Below are positions 1-8,565 of a stretch of 64,000 bases of DNA, in pieces. The notes below the pieces were generated by a model. That model had not been told where the DNA came from and searched no databases. It worked only from the letters and a program-made list of their open reading frames with translations. The stretch is from Thermoleptolyngbya sichuanensis A183 (lineage in GTDB: Bacteria; Cyanobacteriota; Cyanobacteriia; Elainellales; Elainellaceae): NCBI RefSeq assembly GCF_013177315.1, contig NZ_CP053661.1:3348001-3412000 (forward strand), in the 5' to 3' direction. Numbering within the stretch: position 1 is the first letter of the stretch; every line of letters starts with the position of its first letter. Position numbers and translations under genes: made by a program.

Positions 1-172
1 AATCATTCAAATCACAGCCCAGTCATTTTTTCGATCATAACGGCACTCCAGATCGCTAAAAGCGTGAATTTGACGAGAGCTTGCAAGAATCTTCAGACTT
101 TTCGATCAATTCCTGAATTATGCAAGTTTTTCCTGGAGAATATTCGAGAATTGCTTCTGGAGACAACTTGCA

Positions 173-2419
173 ATGGCAAAAAAGAAGGGCAAGGGAAAAG
201 GTGTTAACTACTCCTCACCCTATGGTGACGGCGTGGACTGGGACGTAGACGACTATTTACCCGTTTGGGAACTGCCAGAAGGCGAAACATTTAGCCCCAT
301 CGAGCCGCTATCTTTTAACGCGGATTTGCAGGGACGATCTCAGCTTTTTCTGCCGCTGTATGTCAACAATGACGGCATTGGCAACGATACAGACGGATTT
401 AACACGATTACCCTATCGCTCGATCCAGCAGATACAGTCGGTTTTACTCAGGAAACTTATATCTTGAAAGAATCATGGGATGCAATCGCTGGTGATGTTT
501 TCACAGACCCTTATCGATTTTCCTATCCTCAACCAGAACAATTGGCAGATTACCTGTCAAAAACATTTTTAGTTGATGGTGCTAGTCGCCCATTCAACAC
601 GCCTCGCCTCATTCCTGGTGGACGCTTCAAGGAAATCATCATTATCATCGAAGATGCTCAAAGCCCGTTGCCTATTCAGCTTGGAGCAGAAAATAACACC
701 GTTCCCGGCAGCGGCATTGGCAACACTAGCGGCATCAATGTGATTTATGCGGGTGCAGGTAGCGACACAATTGACACAGGCGCTAGCGATGATACCGTGC
801 GGGGCGAAGAGGGTGACGATTGGCTAGTAGGTGGCAATGGCGACGACATGCTCTACGGTGAAGCTGGTAATGACTTGCTGCGGGGCAGCAATAGCCGAAT
901 TACAGATATTCAAAACTCCAGCTATACCCGCCCAGCAGGTGACTATCTAAATGGTGGTACAGGCAACGATACGCTTTATGGCGAGGGAGGCTGGGACACA
1001 ATTGATGGGATGGAGGGCGATGATCTAATCTACGGCGACAATCCTGACCCTGGCTTGGATAACCCTGATTCTGAAAACCCTTTTACAGACGAACAAGATG
1101 TTTTAAGCGGGGGTAACGGCAACGATGTTATTTTTGGCGGAGCTGATAACGACAAGTTATTTGGTGATGCAGGGGATGATTACTTATCGGGTGGCCCTGG
1201 AAAAGACAGTTTAGAAGGCGGAGATGGGCGCGATCGCTTCGATTTCTACACCTATCGTCCTGGATTTAATGATGACGATTTTATTCGTGACTTCAGCCTG
1301 GCAGACGATACAGTTGGTATTTACATAGGAACCGCAGAATCGTCTAGCTTTCGCAACGTTGGGCTGACTGTCAACAGCGCTATTTTATCCAGCCAGTTTG
1401 TCATTGGCAGCAACGCAACTACAGCCAACCATCGCTTCATTCTTACCTTAAGTAGCTTTGGTGATTCTTCCGCATCCTTGTTTTTCGATCCCGATGGCTC
1501 TGGCCCCACCGAGCAGATTAAGCTAGCCGATCTCAGCAGCGGTGATGGCTCAAGTCTCAGCAATTTCAACCACACGTACATCGTCACCTTTGACGACACG
1601 CGCCGCCGCCCAGCGCCCAGCGACCCCCTGCCGCTAGCGCCCAGCGTGCAGTTTGCCCAAAGCACGCTGCTGATTAACGAAACCGCAGGCGTTGCGACTA
1701 TCACGCTGAATCGCACCGGAACGCTGGCGGGATTGTCTCAGGTCAGCGTGGCGATCGCCGGTGGAACAGCAACTCCCGATGTAGATTTCGGCGCTGCCCC
1801 ATTTCCGCAGACGATCACGTTCGGCATTGGCGAATCCCAGAAGACGATTGAAATTCCCATTCTGAGGGATGCATTTGTAGAAGGAGATGAAACAATTCTG
1901 CTATCTCTTTCCCCCGTAAATAACCCCTTTGCAGGAACACTGGATACGCTGATTGGGAATGTAAATTTAGCAACCGTTACCATCCAAGATGCAGGCGCAA
2001 CGAATGGAAATGATCTGCTGATTGGCACGCCGCAGAAAGATGCGATCGCCGGACTGAACGGCAACGACACGATTTTGGGACTGGGCGCAAATGACACCCT
2101 CACGGGCGGGCGCGGCAACGACACGCTGTTTGGCGGCGCGGGCAACGACACGCTGCGCGGCAACCAAGGGCGCGATGTGTTTGCGCTAGAGCGGGGGCCG
2201 GGGTCGATCCGCGTTCTGGATTTTCAGGATGGGGGCGATCGCCTCGGACTCACCCCCGGACTTCGCTTTCCCCGGCTGAAAATCGTGCAGCAGGGCAGCG
2301 GCTCCAGCGTCAGCACTCGCATCAGCCTCGGCAACGACCTCCTCGCCATCCTCCCCGGCATCGCCAAAGCCCAAATCACCAAAGCCGATTTTGTCTCGAT
2401 CCGCCTGCCTGCAATTTAG
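173..2419 (+). CDS. RTX calcium-binding repeat protein with Calx-beta domain
   Basis: Predicted secreted calcium-binding protein of 748 residues. Two blocks of RTX nonapeptides (GGxGxDxL type, for example GGNGDDMLYG) lie near residues 190-355 and 611-665. Between them, near residues 490-605, is a Calx-beta domain with the typical GTATPDVDF and EGDET motifs. The N-terminus is lysine-rich with no Sec signal, which fits export by a type I (ABC/HlyD/TolC) system through the C-terminal RTX block. The ATG at 173 is preceded by GGAG about 10 bases upstream. No catalytic domain is recognisable, so an adhesin or surface-layer role is inference. The exporter cluster at 12.8-20 kb is of the peptide type and is not obviously its partner. 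Confidence 0.85.
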   Translation: MAKKKGKGKGVNYSSPYGDGVDWDVDDYLPVWELPEGETFSPIEPLSFNADLQGRSQLFLPLYVNNDGIGNDTDGFNTITLSLDPADTVGFTQETYILKESWDAIAGDVFTDPYRFSYPQPEQLADYLSKTFLVDGASRPFNTPRLIPGGRFKEIIIIIEDAQSPLPIQLGAENNTVPGSGIGNTSGINVIYAGAGSDTIDTGASDDTVRGEEGDDWLVGGNGDDMLYGEAGNDLLRGSNSRITDIQNSSYTRPAGDYLNGGTGNDTLYGEGGWDTIDGMEGDDLIYGDNPDPGLDNPDSENPFTDEQDVLSGGNGNDVIFGGADNDKLFGDAGDDYLSGGPGKDSLEGGDGRDRFDFYTYRPGFNDDDFIRDFSLADDTVGIYIGTAESSSFRNVGLTVNSAILSSQFVIGSNATTANHRFILTLSSFGDSSASLFFDPDGSGPTEQIKLADLSSGDGSSLSNFNHTYIVTFDDTRRRPAPSDPLPLAPSVQFAQSTLLINETAGVATITLNRTGTLAGLSQVSVAIAGGTATPDVDFGAAPFPQTITFGIGESQKTIEIPILRDAFVEGDETILLSLSPVNNPFAGTLDTLIGNVNLATVTIQDAGATNGNDLLIGTPQKDAIAGLNGNDTILGLGANDTLTGGRGNDTLFGGAGNDTLRGNQGRDVFALERGPGSIRVLDFQDGGDRLGLTPGLRFPRLKIVQQGSGSSVSTRISLGNDLLAILPGIAKAQITKADFVSIRLPAI

Positions 2420-2597
2420 CCTGCATCCTGCGTTCCCACCTCCCAAGCTCGTAAAGTCCTGTTGCAAACCTGAGATGACCCACGCAAAATGCGATAGCTT
2501 GTAGGTAAGCAGAAATACGCATTAACTCCGTCGCGTCCTCTGCTGATGACCCTCGTTAAATTCCCTCTTCGCTGCAATTTGGTAGGGAGACACCGTT

Positions 2598-3146
2598 ATG
2601 ACATTCAAGAAGATTTTGGCGGCACTCGATCAATCTCCACTGGGGCAATCGATTTATGAACAGGCGCTAGAGCTAGCGAAAACGCAAAACGCTGAGCTAA
2701 TGCTGTATCACGCATTGAACCCTGATTTGATCTTGGGCCCGATGCTGCTGCCAGGCGAAATGGGGCTAGCTCCGCAACTGGTGACCCAAGCTTATGAGGC
2801 GCAGCAAAACTACCTGGATCGGCAAACCCAAGAGGTGCGCGACTGGCTGAATGATCTGTGTCAAGGGGCGATCGCCCAGGGTGTGTCTACCCGATTCAGC
2901 TATCGCTGCACCGATGCGGGACGCGGCATTTGCGACTTGGCGAAAGAGTGGAATGCGGATTTGGTGCTGCTGGGTCGGCGCGGCCGCAGCGGCTTGGCGG
3001 AAGCCCTCCTGGGCAGCGTCAGCAACTATGTGTTGCACCATGCCCCCTGTGCGGTGTTGGTGTTGCAAACGACACCCACGCCCTCGACTGCCCTACAGTC
3101 CGACGTGGCGCAGACCGATTTGGCGAAGACCGCGCCCTTGTCTTAG
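2598..3146 (+). CDS. universal stress protein (UspA family)
   Basis: Single-domain cytosolic Usp protein, 182 residues. The C-terminal half carries the nucleotide-binding signature G-2x-G-9x-G-S (LGRRGRSG through LLGS, near residues 125-140), which marks the ATP-binding subclass. Usp proteins form dimers and modulate survival under stress; the specific trigger cannot be read here. The ATG at 2598 follows GGTAGGGAGACACCGTT, a good ribosome-binding site. The last 30 or so residues are a low-complexity Thr/Ala tail beyond the domain. The gene appears monocistronic, with a MITE downstream. Confidence 0.9.
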   Translation: MTFKKILAALDQSPLGQSIYEQALELAKTQNAELMLYHALNPDLILGPMLLPGEMGLAPQLVTQAYEAQQNYLDRQTQEVRDWLNDLCQGAIAQGVSTRFSYRCTDAGRGICDLAKEWNADLVLLGRRGRSGLAEALLGSVSNYVLHHAPCAVLVLQTTPTPSTALQSDVAQTDLAKTAPLS

Positions 3147-3318
3147 ATAGAACATGAGTTCGACTCAGACGCTTGGCAGGAATCCTCAAGGTCATAGAAG
3201 ATTTGGATGGAATCGAGGCGCGATACGATGAAAGTCATGGCTGGGCTGTTTCAACTTCAAGTCCAGCCTCAGCATTTCTTTGAAACGTTTCTACCCTCGA
3301 ACTCACGTTAATACCTCA

Positions 3319-3481
3319 GAGGGTGTTTGAAAAGGTATCGCCTGTAATGTCAAGCACTCAGAGATCCCCCCTAGCCCCCCTTGAAAAGGGGGAAAACCGC
3401 CTTAAAGTCCCCCTTTTTAAGGGGGATTTAGGGGGATCTTGCACGCTTTGCTACAAACAGTAGGACTTTTCAAACGTCCTC
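3319..3481 (+). mobile_element. 163-bp MITE, family 1, copy 1
   Basis: Non-autonomous element with terminal inverted repeats GAGGGTGTTTGAAAAG and CTTTTCAAACGTCCTC. It is flanked by the 3-bp duplication TCA (3316-3318 and 3482-3484). Near-identical 163-bp copies occur at 6503 and 55822. The interior (3363-3438) is a pair of C-run/G-run hairpins. TNA target duplications are a known feature of part of the IS5 family, so an IS5-type transposase is the likely mobiliser (inference). A 13-bp direct repeat, CTCACGTTAATAC, also occurs on both sides (3302 and 3481). The rest of the 3147-3559 gap shows nothing recognisable. Confidence 0.85.
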
Positions 3482-3559
3482 TCACGTTAATACATAGGTG
3501 CAGCAGCGTGGGCAATAGGAATTGGCGTAACCCCCTTCCTTGTCTAACGGGAGCCAACC

Positions 3560-4570
3560 ATGAGCCATCGTACTGCACCTGCTACGCCTGCTGCGTCTCC
3601 GCGTCGCCAGCGCCCCCTGCTCTGGGTGGGTCTGGTCGGTGTGCTAGCGCTGCTGGGCGGCGTGGTTTATCCAGAACTGCGAAACTCTGGAATTTACCGC
3701 AAGGGCGAGTCCGCCTACCAGACAGGCGACTGCCCAACGGCGATCGCCCAATTTACTCGCCTGCAAGACCTCAACGCCAAAAAATACGTGACTCGCGCCA
3801 TCCCACTGCGCGGCGAATGCGAACAATTTTTGAAAATTGGCACGGATCAAGCAGCGGCTGGCCCCAGCGCCACGCTGGTCAGCTACAGCCAGTTTTTGAC
3901 ATTCAACCCCGACACTGCCCTCCTCGAAACTGTCCAACAGCAGACCAGGACGCTGTTTCAGCAGCATAGTCCCGACGCGCTGGCCGATGAAAAAGTCTGT
4001 TCCAGCATGACGGCGCTGATGAACCAAAACCTCATAGTTGACCCCGCAACCCAAGCCCCAGCGCTCCACTTCGCCTGTGGCAAAAAGGATGAGGCGCAAA
4101 AAGATTACGCGGGCGCGATACAGCACTACGGCAGCGTGCTGAACGACTATCCCAACGCCGCCGAAGCGCGAGATGCTGAAGCGGCGATCGCCCGCACGCT
4201 GGTTGCCCAAGCCAATGAAACAGGCGCAGGCAAGATTCCGCCGCCGCAACCCCTGGGGTCTTCCGGCAACAGCAGCAGTGTGGTAAAAATTCGCAACGAC
4301 TCGCCCAATGTATTACGCATTGTCTTTAGCGGGCCAGAACCGCAGTTTGCCGAATTGCCGCCCTGCCGCGACTGTCAGGTATACAGCACGCCTCCCCGAT
4401 CCTGCCCCGAAAAAGGAGCAGAGGGAACCTATACCCTCAAGCCTGGGCAATACAGCGTGCTGGTGCGGGCCGCAGACGACAGCAGCGTTACGCCGTTTAC
4501 GGGCAACTGGTCGATGCAGCAGGGCAAAGCCTACAGCAGTTGCTTTTATCTGGTGCGGCGGCGCGTGTAG
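3560..4570 (+). CDS. membrane-anchored protein with TPR-like region, unknown function
   Basis: 336-residue protein not assigned to a named family. A basic N-terminus is followed by one membrane segment near residues 20-42, so the bulk is probably periplasmic or exposed on the thylakoid lumen side. The middle (about 50-225) is alpha-helical with weak TPR character (SAYQTGDCPTAIAQF; DYAGAIQHYGSVLNDYP). The C-terminal 90 residues look like a beta-rich domain with a Cys-x2-Cys pair (CRDCQ) and further Cys residues. ATG at 3560 follows GGGAGCC. A HIP1-based hairpin terminator lies just downstream. Confidence 0.7.
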   Translation: MSHRTAPATPAASPRRQRPLLWVGLVGVLALLGGVVYPELRNSGIYRKGESAYQTGDCPTAIAQFTRLQDLNAKKYVTRAIPLRGECEQFLKIGTDQAAAGPSATLVSYSQFLTFNPDTALLETVQQQTRTLFQQHSPDALADEKVCSSMTALMNQNLIVDPATQAPALHFACGKKDEAQKDYAGAIQHYGSVLNDYPNAAEARDAEAAIARTLVAQANETGAGKIPPPQPLGSSGNSSSVVKIRNDSPNVLRIVFSGPEPQFAELPPCRDCQVYSTPPRSCPEKGAEGTYTLKPGQYSVLVRAADDSSVTPFTGNWSMQQGKAYSSCFYLVRRRV

Positions 4571-4608
4571 AACGCACTGGGCCACGCAGAAACAAAGTCT
4601 GGGTTAGG

Positions 4609-4630
4609 GAGGGCGATCGCCCTCTTTTTT
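4609..4630 (+). terminator. HIP1-based rho-independent terminator
   Basis: A perfect 16-bp palindrome, GAGGGCGATCGCCCTC, is followed at once by six T. It lies 39 bases after the preceding stop codon. The hairpin centre is the genome-wide HIP1 octamer. Confidence 0.6.
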
Positions 4631-4706
4631 GTGACTGCTGCGACAATTGATACAAAACTTTATGGACTGCTATTGAGAACTATTCCGATTTGTGGGGTAG
4701 GCTTCT

Positions 4707-4730
4707 TATTGAGGATATTTCTCATTAATC
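4707..4730 (+). promoter_or_regulatory. candidate Fur-type operator upstream of isiA
   Basis: An imperfect AT-rich inverted repeat, TTGAGGATATTTCTCATTAA, lies about 45 bases before the isiA start. isiA operons are repressed by Fur under iron sufficiency in cyanobacteria. The match to the 19-bp Fur consensus is only partial, so this is a suggestion. Confidence 0.3.
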
Positions 4731-4773
4731 CTCGATGACTTGCAGTTCCTAACATGTGAGGACAGTTGTCTTT

Positions 4774-5802
4774 ATGCAAACCTACGATAATCCCGATGTG
4801 AAATATGACTGGTGGGCCGGCAATGCCCGCTTTGCCAATCTCTCTGGATTGTTTATCGCAGCCCATGTGGCCCAGGCTGCACTCATTACCTTTTGGACCG
4901 GTGCTTTCACCCTGTTTGAAATTTCCTGGTTTGACCCAACGCGCTCAATGGGGGAACAGGGACTGATCCTGCTGCCACACCTGGCCACGCTCGGTTTGGG
5001 CATTGGCAGCGGCGGCGAAGTGGTTGATACCTATCCTTACTTTGTAGTAGGGGCCGTGCATCTCATTTCGTCAGCCGTTTTGGGTGCAGGAGCGCTGTTC
5101 CATACCTTCCGCGCCCCCGAAGATTTATCCGCTGCGTCGGGTCGCGCCCGCCTCTTCGACTTTAGCTGGGATAATCCCAAACAACTTGGGATGATTCTCG
5201 GACATCACCTGCTGTTTTTGGGTGCAGGAGCGCTGCTGCTGGTTGCCAAGGCGATGTATTGGGGCGGACTGTATGACGCAGCCACGCAAACGGTGCGCTT
5301 GGTGACAAACCCAACCCTCGACCCCGCTGTGATTTATGGCTACCAGACCCATTTCGCCAGCGTCAATAATCTGGAAGATTTGGTCGGCGGGCATATCTAT
5401 GTGGGTCTGATGCTAATTGGGGGCGGAATCTGGCATATCCTGGTGCCGCCACTGGACTGGGCCAAGAAGGTGCTAACGTTCTCCGGAGAAGCGATCTTAT
5501 CCTACTCGCTGGGCGGCATTGCGCTGGCCGGCTTCGTCGCTGCCTACTTCTGTGCGGTCAATACGCTGGCCTATCCCGTCGAGTTCTACGGGCCGCCGCT
5601 AGAGGTCAAGCTCGGTGTTGCGCCCTATTTCGCAGATACCGTTGAGCTTCCAATGGGGGCGCACACCTCGCGCTGTTGGCTGGCAAATGCTCATTTCTTC
5701 CTGGCGTTTTTCTTTTTGCAGGGTCACCTGTGGCATGCGCTGCGGGCAATGGGCTTCGATTTTCGCCGTGTGGAACGGGCGCTGAATACGATTGAGGTGT
5801 AG
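4774..5802 (+). CDS. isiA: iron-stress-induced chlorophyll-binding protein IsiA (CP43')
   Basis: Thylakoid antenna protein of 342 residues, the usual IsiA length. It has six predicted membrane helices and paired His residues for chlorophyll ligation (for example AHVAQA, GHHLLF, GHLWHAL). IsiA forms antenna rings around photosystem I under iron starvation and can dissipate light energy. The N-terminus [16 protein letters not shown] is characteristic and fixes the start at ATG 4774; a GTG in frame at 4756 would add six atypical residues. It heads an isiA-isiB-isiC order. The large lumenal loop of true CP43 (PsbC) is absent, as expected for IsiA. Iron (Fur) control is inferred from the family. 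Confidence 0.95.
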   Translation: MQTYDNPDVKYDWWAGNARFANLSGLFIAAHVAQAALITFWTGAFTLFEISWFDPTRSMGEQGLILLPHLATLGLGIGSGGEVVDTYPYFVVGAVHLISSAVLGAGALFHTFRAPEDLSAASGRARLFDFSWDNPKQLGMILGHHLLFLGAGALLLVAKAMYWGGLYDAATQTVRLVTNPTLDPAVIYGYQTHFASVNNLEDLVGGHIYVGLMLIGGGIWHILVPPLDWAKKVLTFSGEAILSYSLGGIALAGFVAAYFCAVNTLAYPVEFYGPPLEVKLGVAPYFADTVELPMGAHTSRCWLANAHFFLAFFFLQGHLWHALRAMGFDFRRVERALNTIEV

Positions 5803-5989
5803 GCTTGCAGCACAGGCTTGGACTATAGACTTGAACTGTAAGCTAAAGTGCAGGCAAAAATGCAGGCAGTTTGCAAGATTGCCAAACACTTAGCGGAATG
5901 TGATCATGAGTGTCTATGGCTCCAACGATCCATTGAGAGATGAGAACACTTTTCTTTAGAACGTTCAATGGATAGAAGTCGGAGAAACT

Positions 5990-6502
5990 ATGGCGAAGAT
6001 TGGGCTATTTTTTGGAACGCAGACGGGCAACACGCAAACCATTGCAGAACAAATTCAAAAGGAATTTGGCGGAGATGGCGTAGTGGAACTGATCGACATT
6101 GCCGATGCCAGCCCTGAGGATTTTGAAGCGTATGAGTGTGTGATTGTGGGCTGTCCGACGTGGAACATTGGCGAACTGCAAAGCGATTGGGAAGGATTCT
6201 ATGACGAGCTAGATGCGATCGCCTTTTCTGGCAAGAAGGTTGCGTACTTTGGCGCGGGCGATCAGGTCGGCTATGCAGACAACTTTCAGGATGCGATGGG
6301 CATTTTAGAGGAAAAGATTTCGTCGCTGGGAGGCACAACGGTCGGCTACTGGCCAGTCGATGGCTATGACTTCAACGAATCGAAAGCGGTACGCAATGGC
6401 AAGTTTGTAGGACTGGCGATCGACGAAGATAATCAGTCTGACCTGACGGACGAGCGTGTAAAGACCTGGGTTGCTCAGCTCAAGCGGGAATTTGGGGTGT
6501 AA
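5990..6502 (+). CDS. isiB: flavodoxin
   Basis: Long-chain flavodoxin, 170 residues, which replaces ferredoxin as electron carrier from photosystem I when iron is scarce. The FMN phosphate loop GTQTGNTQT is at residues 9-17; the isoalloxazine-contacting loop PTWNIGELQSDW and the GAGDQVGYADNF segment follow. ATG at 5990 is preceded by GGAG. It lies 187 bases after isiA, consistent with the classical isiAB transcript. Its TAA stop codon is also the 3-bp target duplication of the MITE inserted directly downstream. Confidence 0.97.
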   Translation: MAKIGLFFGTQTGNTQTIAEQIQKEFGGDGVVELIDIADASPEDFEAYECVIVGCPTWNIGELQSDWEGFYDELDAIAFSGKKVAYFGAGDQVGYADNFQDAMGILEEKISSLGGTTVGYWPVDGYDFNESKAVRNGKFVGLAIDEDNQSDLTDERVKTWVAQLKREFGV

Positions 6503-6665
6503 GAGGGTGTTTGAAAAGGTATCGCCTGTAATGTTAAGCACTCAGAGATCCCCCCTAGCCCCCCTTGTTAAGGGGGGAAACCGCCTTAAAGTCCCCCTTT
6601 TTAAGGGGGATTTAGGGGGATCTTGCACGCTTTGCTACAAACAGTAGGACTTTTCAAACATCCTC
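6503..6665 (+). mobile_element. 163-bp MITE, family 1, copy 2
   Basis: Same element as at 3319 and 55822, with ends GAGGGTGTTTGAAAAG and CTTTTCAAACATCCTC. The duplication TAA (6500-6502 and 6666-6668) includes the isiB stop codon. It separates isiB from isiC and places two strong hairpins between them. The remainder of the 6503-6891 gap has no recognisable feature. Confidence 0.85.
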
Positions 6666-6891
6666 TAAGAGTGCAAGGCTTTTCAAGATTTCCTAAAAGC
6701 CGTTTTTCGTAGCGTAGCAGGCATTAGGATTGGGATTGGGATTTGGCGTTTAGCATCCTCCCGACTCCCCCTCTGCCCAATGCCTTGCAACTCAAATGCC
6801 AGATGAGGAATGCCAGATGAGGCTAAAAGTCTAATTGACTTAAATTCTCATCTAGCGGCTCCATTCGTGTTTATCTTGCAAGGAATTCTGT

Positions 6892-7683
6892 ATGTCTTCA
6901 TCGCCCGATGCACTGTGGCTCAACGTCAGCCCTGCGCTGCAAAAATTCGATCGCCCGCTGCTAAAGCATCTGGCGCAACATGGGGCGATCGCCCACTGGC
7001 AATATTGCCAGACCCAGGACGAAGCCGTGTCGATGGCAGCAGCGCTGGTGCTACTGCACGACTATCTCAAGCAGGGCGATCGCCCGGTGCATCTGCTGGG
7101 GCACGGCATCAGCGGCGCACTGGCCCTGCTCTATGCGCGGCGGCATCCCGAACGAGTGCGATCGCTCACCCTGCTCTCCGTCGGCGTATACCCGCTGGTA
7201 GACTGGCAGGCGCACTACTACAGCCGCTTTGCTCTGCTGCCCTGTAGCCGCGAAACGGTGCTGGCGCAAATGGTGCCCACCCTGTTTGGGCGACAGTCCT
7301 GGCCAGTCACGCAAAACTTGATTCAGCTTTTGGAAAAAGACCTGGACAACTCACTGTCGCCCCACACGCTATATCGGCGGGCAAGCTTGTTTCCTGGCGG
7401 AGTGCCCGTGCCGCTGCTGGTCTGCGGTGGCTCAGAAGACGCAATCATCGACCCCAACGCACTGGACGGCTGGCGACCCTGGCTCAAAGACGAAGGCTTC
7501 TTCCCAAAAGATGAAACAGGCTGGACTCCACCGGGCGATCGCCTGTGGCAATGTCCGGGTGGGCGCTATTTCTTTCACTATCACTTTCCCCAGTCCACGG
7601 CTGAGCAAATTCTAGACTTTTGGCAATCCTTCTCGCGTCTGCCTGTCCAACACCCTGCATTCGAGATTGCGTCTGCGGGCTAG
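6892..7683 (+). CDS. isiC: alpha/beta-hydrolase-fold protein of the isi operon (IsiC-like)
   Basis: 263 residues with an alpha/beta-hydrolase core: the strand-turn-helix at 68-80 reads LLGHGISGALALL and a late HYHFP may supply the usual histidine. The position and length match isiC, which often follows isiAB in cyanobacteria and has no firmly established biochemical role. The normal nucleophile-elbow serine (G-H-S-x-G) is a glycine at residue 72, with Ser at 74. So either the protein is non-catalytic or the serine is displaced. A MITE lies between it and isiB, which may weaken or remove co-transcription. The ATG at 6892 lacks a strong ribosome-binding site but gives the expected N-terminus. 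Confidence 0.8.
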   Translation: MSSSPDALWLNVSPALQKFDRPLLKHLAQHGAIAHWQYCQTQDEAVSMAAALVLLHDYLKQGDRPVHLLGHGISGALALLYARRHPERVRSLTLLSVGVYPLVDWQAHYYSRFALLPCSRETVLAQMVPTLFGRQSWPVTQNLIQLLEKDLDNSLSPHTLYRRASLFPGGVPVPLLVCGGSEDAIIDPNALDGWRPWLKDEGFFPKDETGWTPPGDRLWQCPGGRYFFHYHFPQSTAEQILDFWQSFSRLPVQHPAFEIASAG

Positions 7684-7746
7684 AGTGAAACCTTCAGTCA
7701 TGAGTACCTCACTCCTTACAGCTATGCTTACCAACATCGTTCTCAA

Positions 7747-8136
7747 ATGAATCCTCTCTGTATTCTTGGAATTTGGCTGGTCACGGTCTGCTTTTGTCTG
7801 TCCGTTTGTTTTGCAATTCAGGACGGGATAGCGCGACTCAGGCGACTGCATCAGGTTCCGTGCAGCCGCTGTGCTTACTTTACTGGGGAGTATCACTTGA
7901 AATGTGCGGTGCATCCCTGTCGGGCGCTGTCGGAATTAGCAATCGGCTGCACGGATTATGAACTCAAGACAATGCCACAGCCTGCAATCCTTCAAGGCGC
8001 TAATCTGATTAGACATCTGATTAACCAAATGTCGAATCGATTGGGTCGGTTTCCCAAGTTCCTTGGGCAGCGCAGATCGCTCAAGCGTTTTGCAAAACCT
8101 GGAGTTTCTGAGTACCAATCTGACGGGACTTTCTGA
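7747..8136 (+). CDS. small membrane protein with conserved cysteine cluster
   Basis: 129-residue protein of unknown function. One hydrophobic segment (residues 4-24) is followed by a cysteine-rich stretch with Cys39, Cys42, Cys53, Cys58 and Cys68 in the pattern C-x2-C-x10-C-x4-C-x9-C. The spacing suggests zinc, iron or Fe-S binding, which is inference. Similar short proteins with this pattern exist in cyanobacteria as uncharacterised proteins. It lies 63 bases after isiC on the same strand and may be the last gene of an iron-stress operon. The C-terminal 50 residues are basic and look unstructured. Confidence 0.65.
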   Translation: MNPLCILGIWLVTVCFCLSVCFAIQDGIARLRRLHQVPCSRCAYFTGEYHLKCAVHPCRALSELAIGCTDYELKTMPQPAILQGANLIRHLINQMSNRLGRFPKFLGQRRSLKRFAKPGVSEYQSDGTF

Positions 8137-8180
8137 TTTTGGATTTTAGATTGACGATTTTGGATTGCCAACTCAGGGTT

Positions 8181-8338
8181 CTGCAAGCGGGTGCATCCCA
8201 GTTACGCAAATTCGCCCTCATCCCCAAGCCCCTTCTCCCAAGTCGGAAGAAGGGGAGCAAGAGAGGCTTGAAGTCCCTCTCCCAGAGCAGGAGAAGGATT
8301 TAGGGTGAGGGGTACAAAAGTGAGATGCACTCTTGCAG
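8181..8338. mobile_element. 158-bp inverted-repeat element (MITE-like)
   Basis: The ends are inverted repeats of about 18-20 bases: CTGCAAGCGGGTGCATCCCA on the left and TGAGATGCACTCTTGCAG on the right. Between them is a long imperfect hairpin of C/T-rich and G/A-rich arms (CCCTCATCCCCAAG pairing with the GGGTGAGGG end). Only one copy is in this window. It occupies much of the 8137-8565 gap. Confidence 0.55.
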
Positions 8339-8485
8339 GACTCTTAGCCATCTCATGCAGTGATATAGAAGAAAGTTTTGTTATTGAGCCCGGTATAGCG
8401 CTGGTTTCATGGCGCGGGTTTCAGCCAGTTTTAATGACTGCTTGTAGGAAAACTGCACCTCTGGTTCTGTGGTATAACGTTAGAA

Positions 8486-8498
8486 AATGATAATCATT
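8486..8498 (+). promoter_or_regulatory. Zur-type operator upstream of zinc-binding lipoprotein gene
   Basis: Perfect odd palindrome AATGATAATCATT, 67 bases before the start of the zinc-uptake-type lipoprotein. The core resembles Fur/Zur family boxes. The zinc-binding product makes Zur the likely regulator. Confidence 0.6.
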
Positions 8499-8565
8499 CT
8501 CATAGCTGCTCTCATAGCTACTAGCTGCTTTTCTAATCGTTTTCCCACTAGACCTGTACCTGAGG

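Noticed and set aside
4756-4773. upstream GTG start for isiA
   Set aside because: IsiA proteins begin MQTY...; the extra six residues are not family-like.
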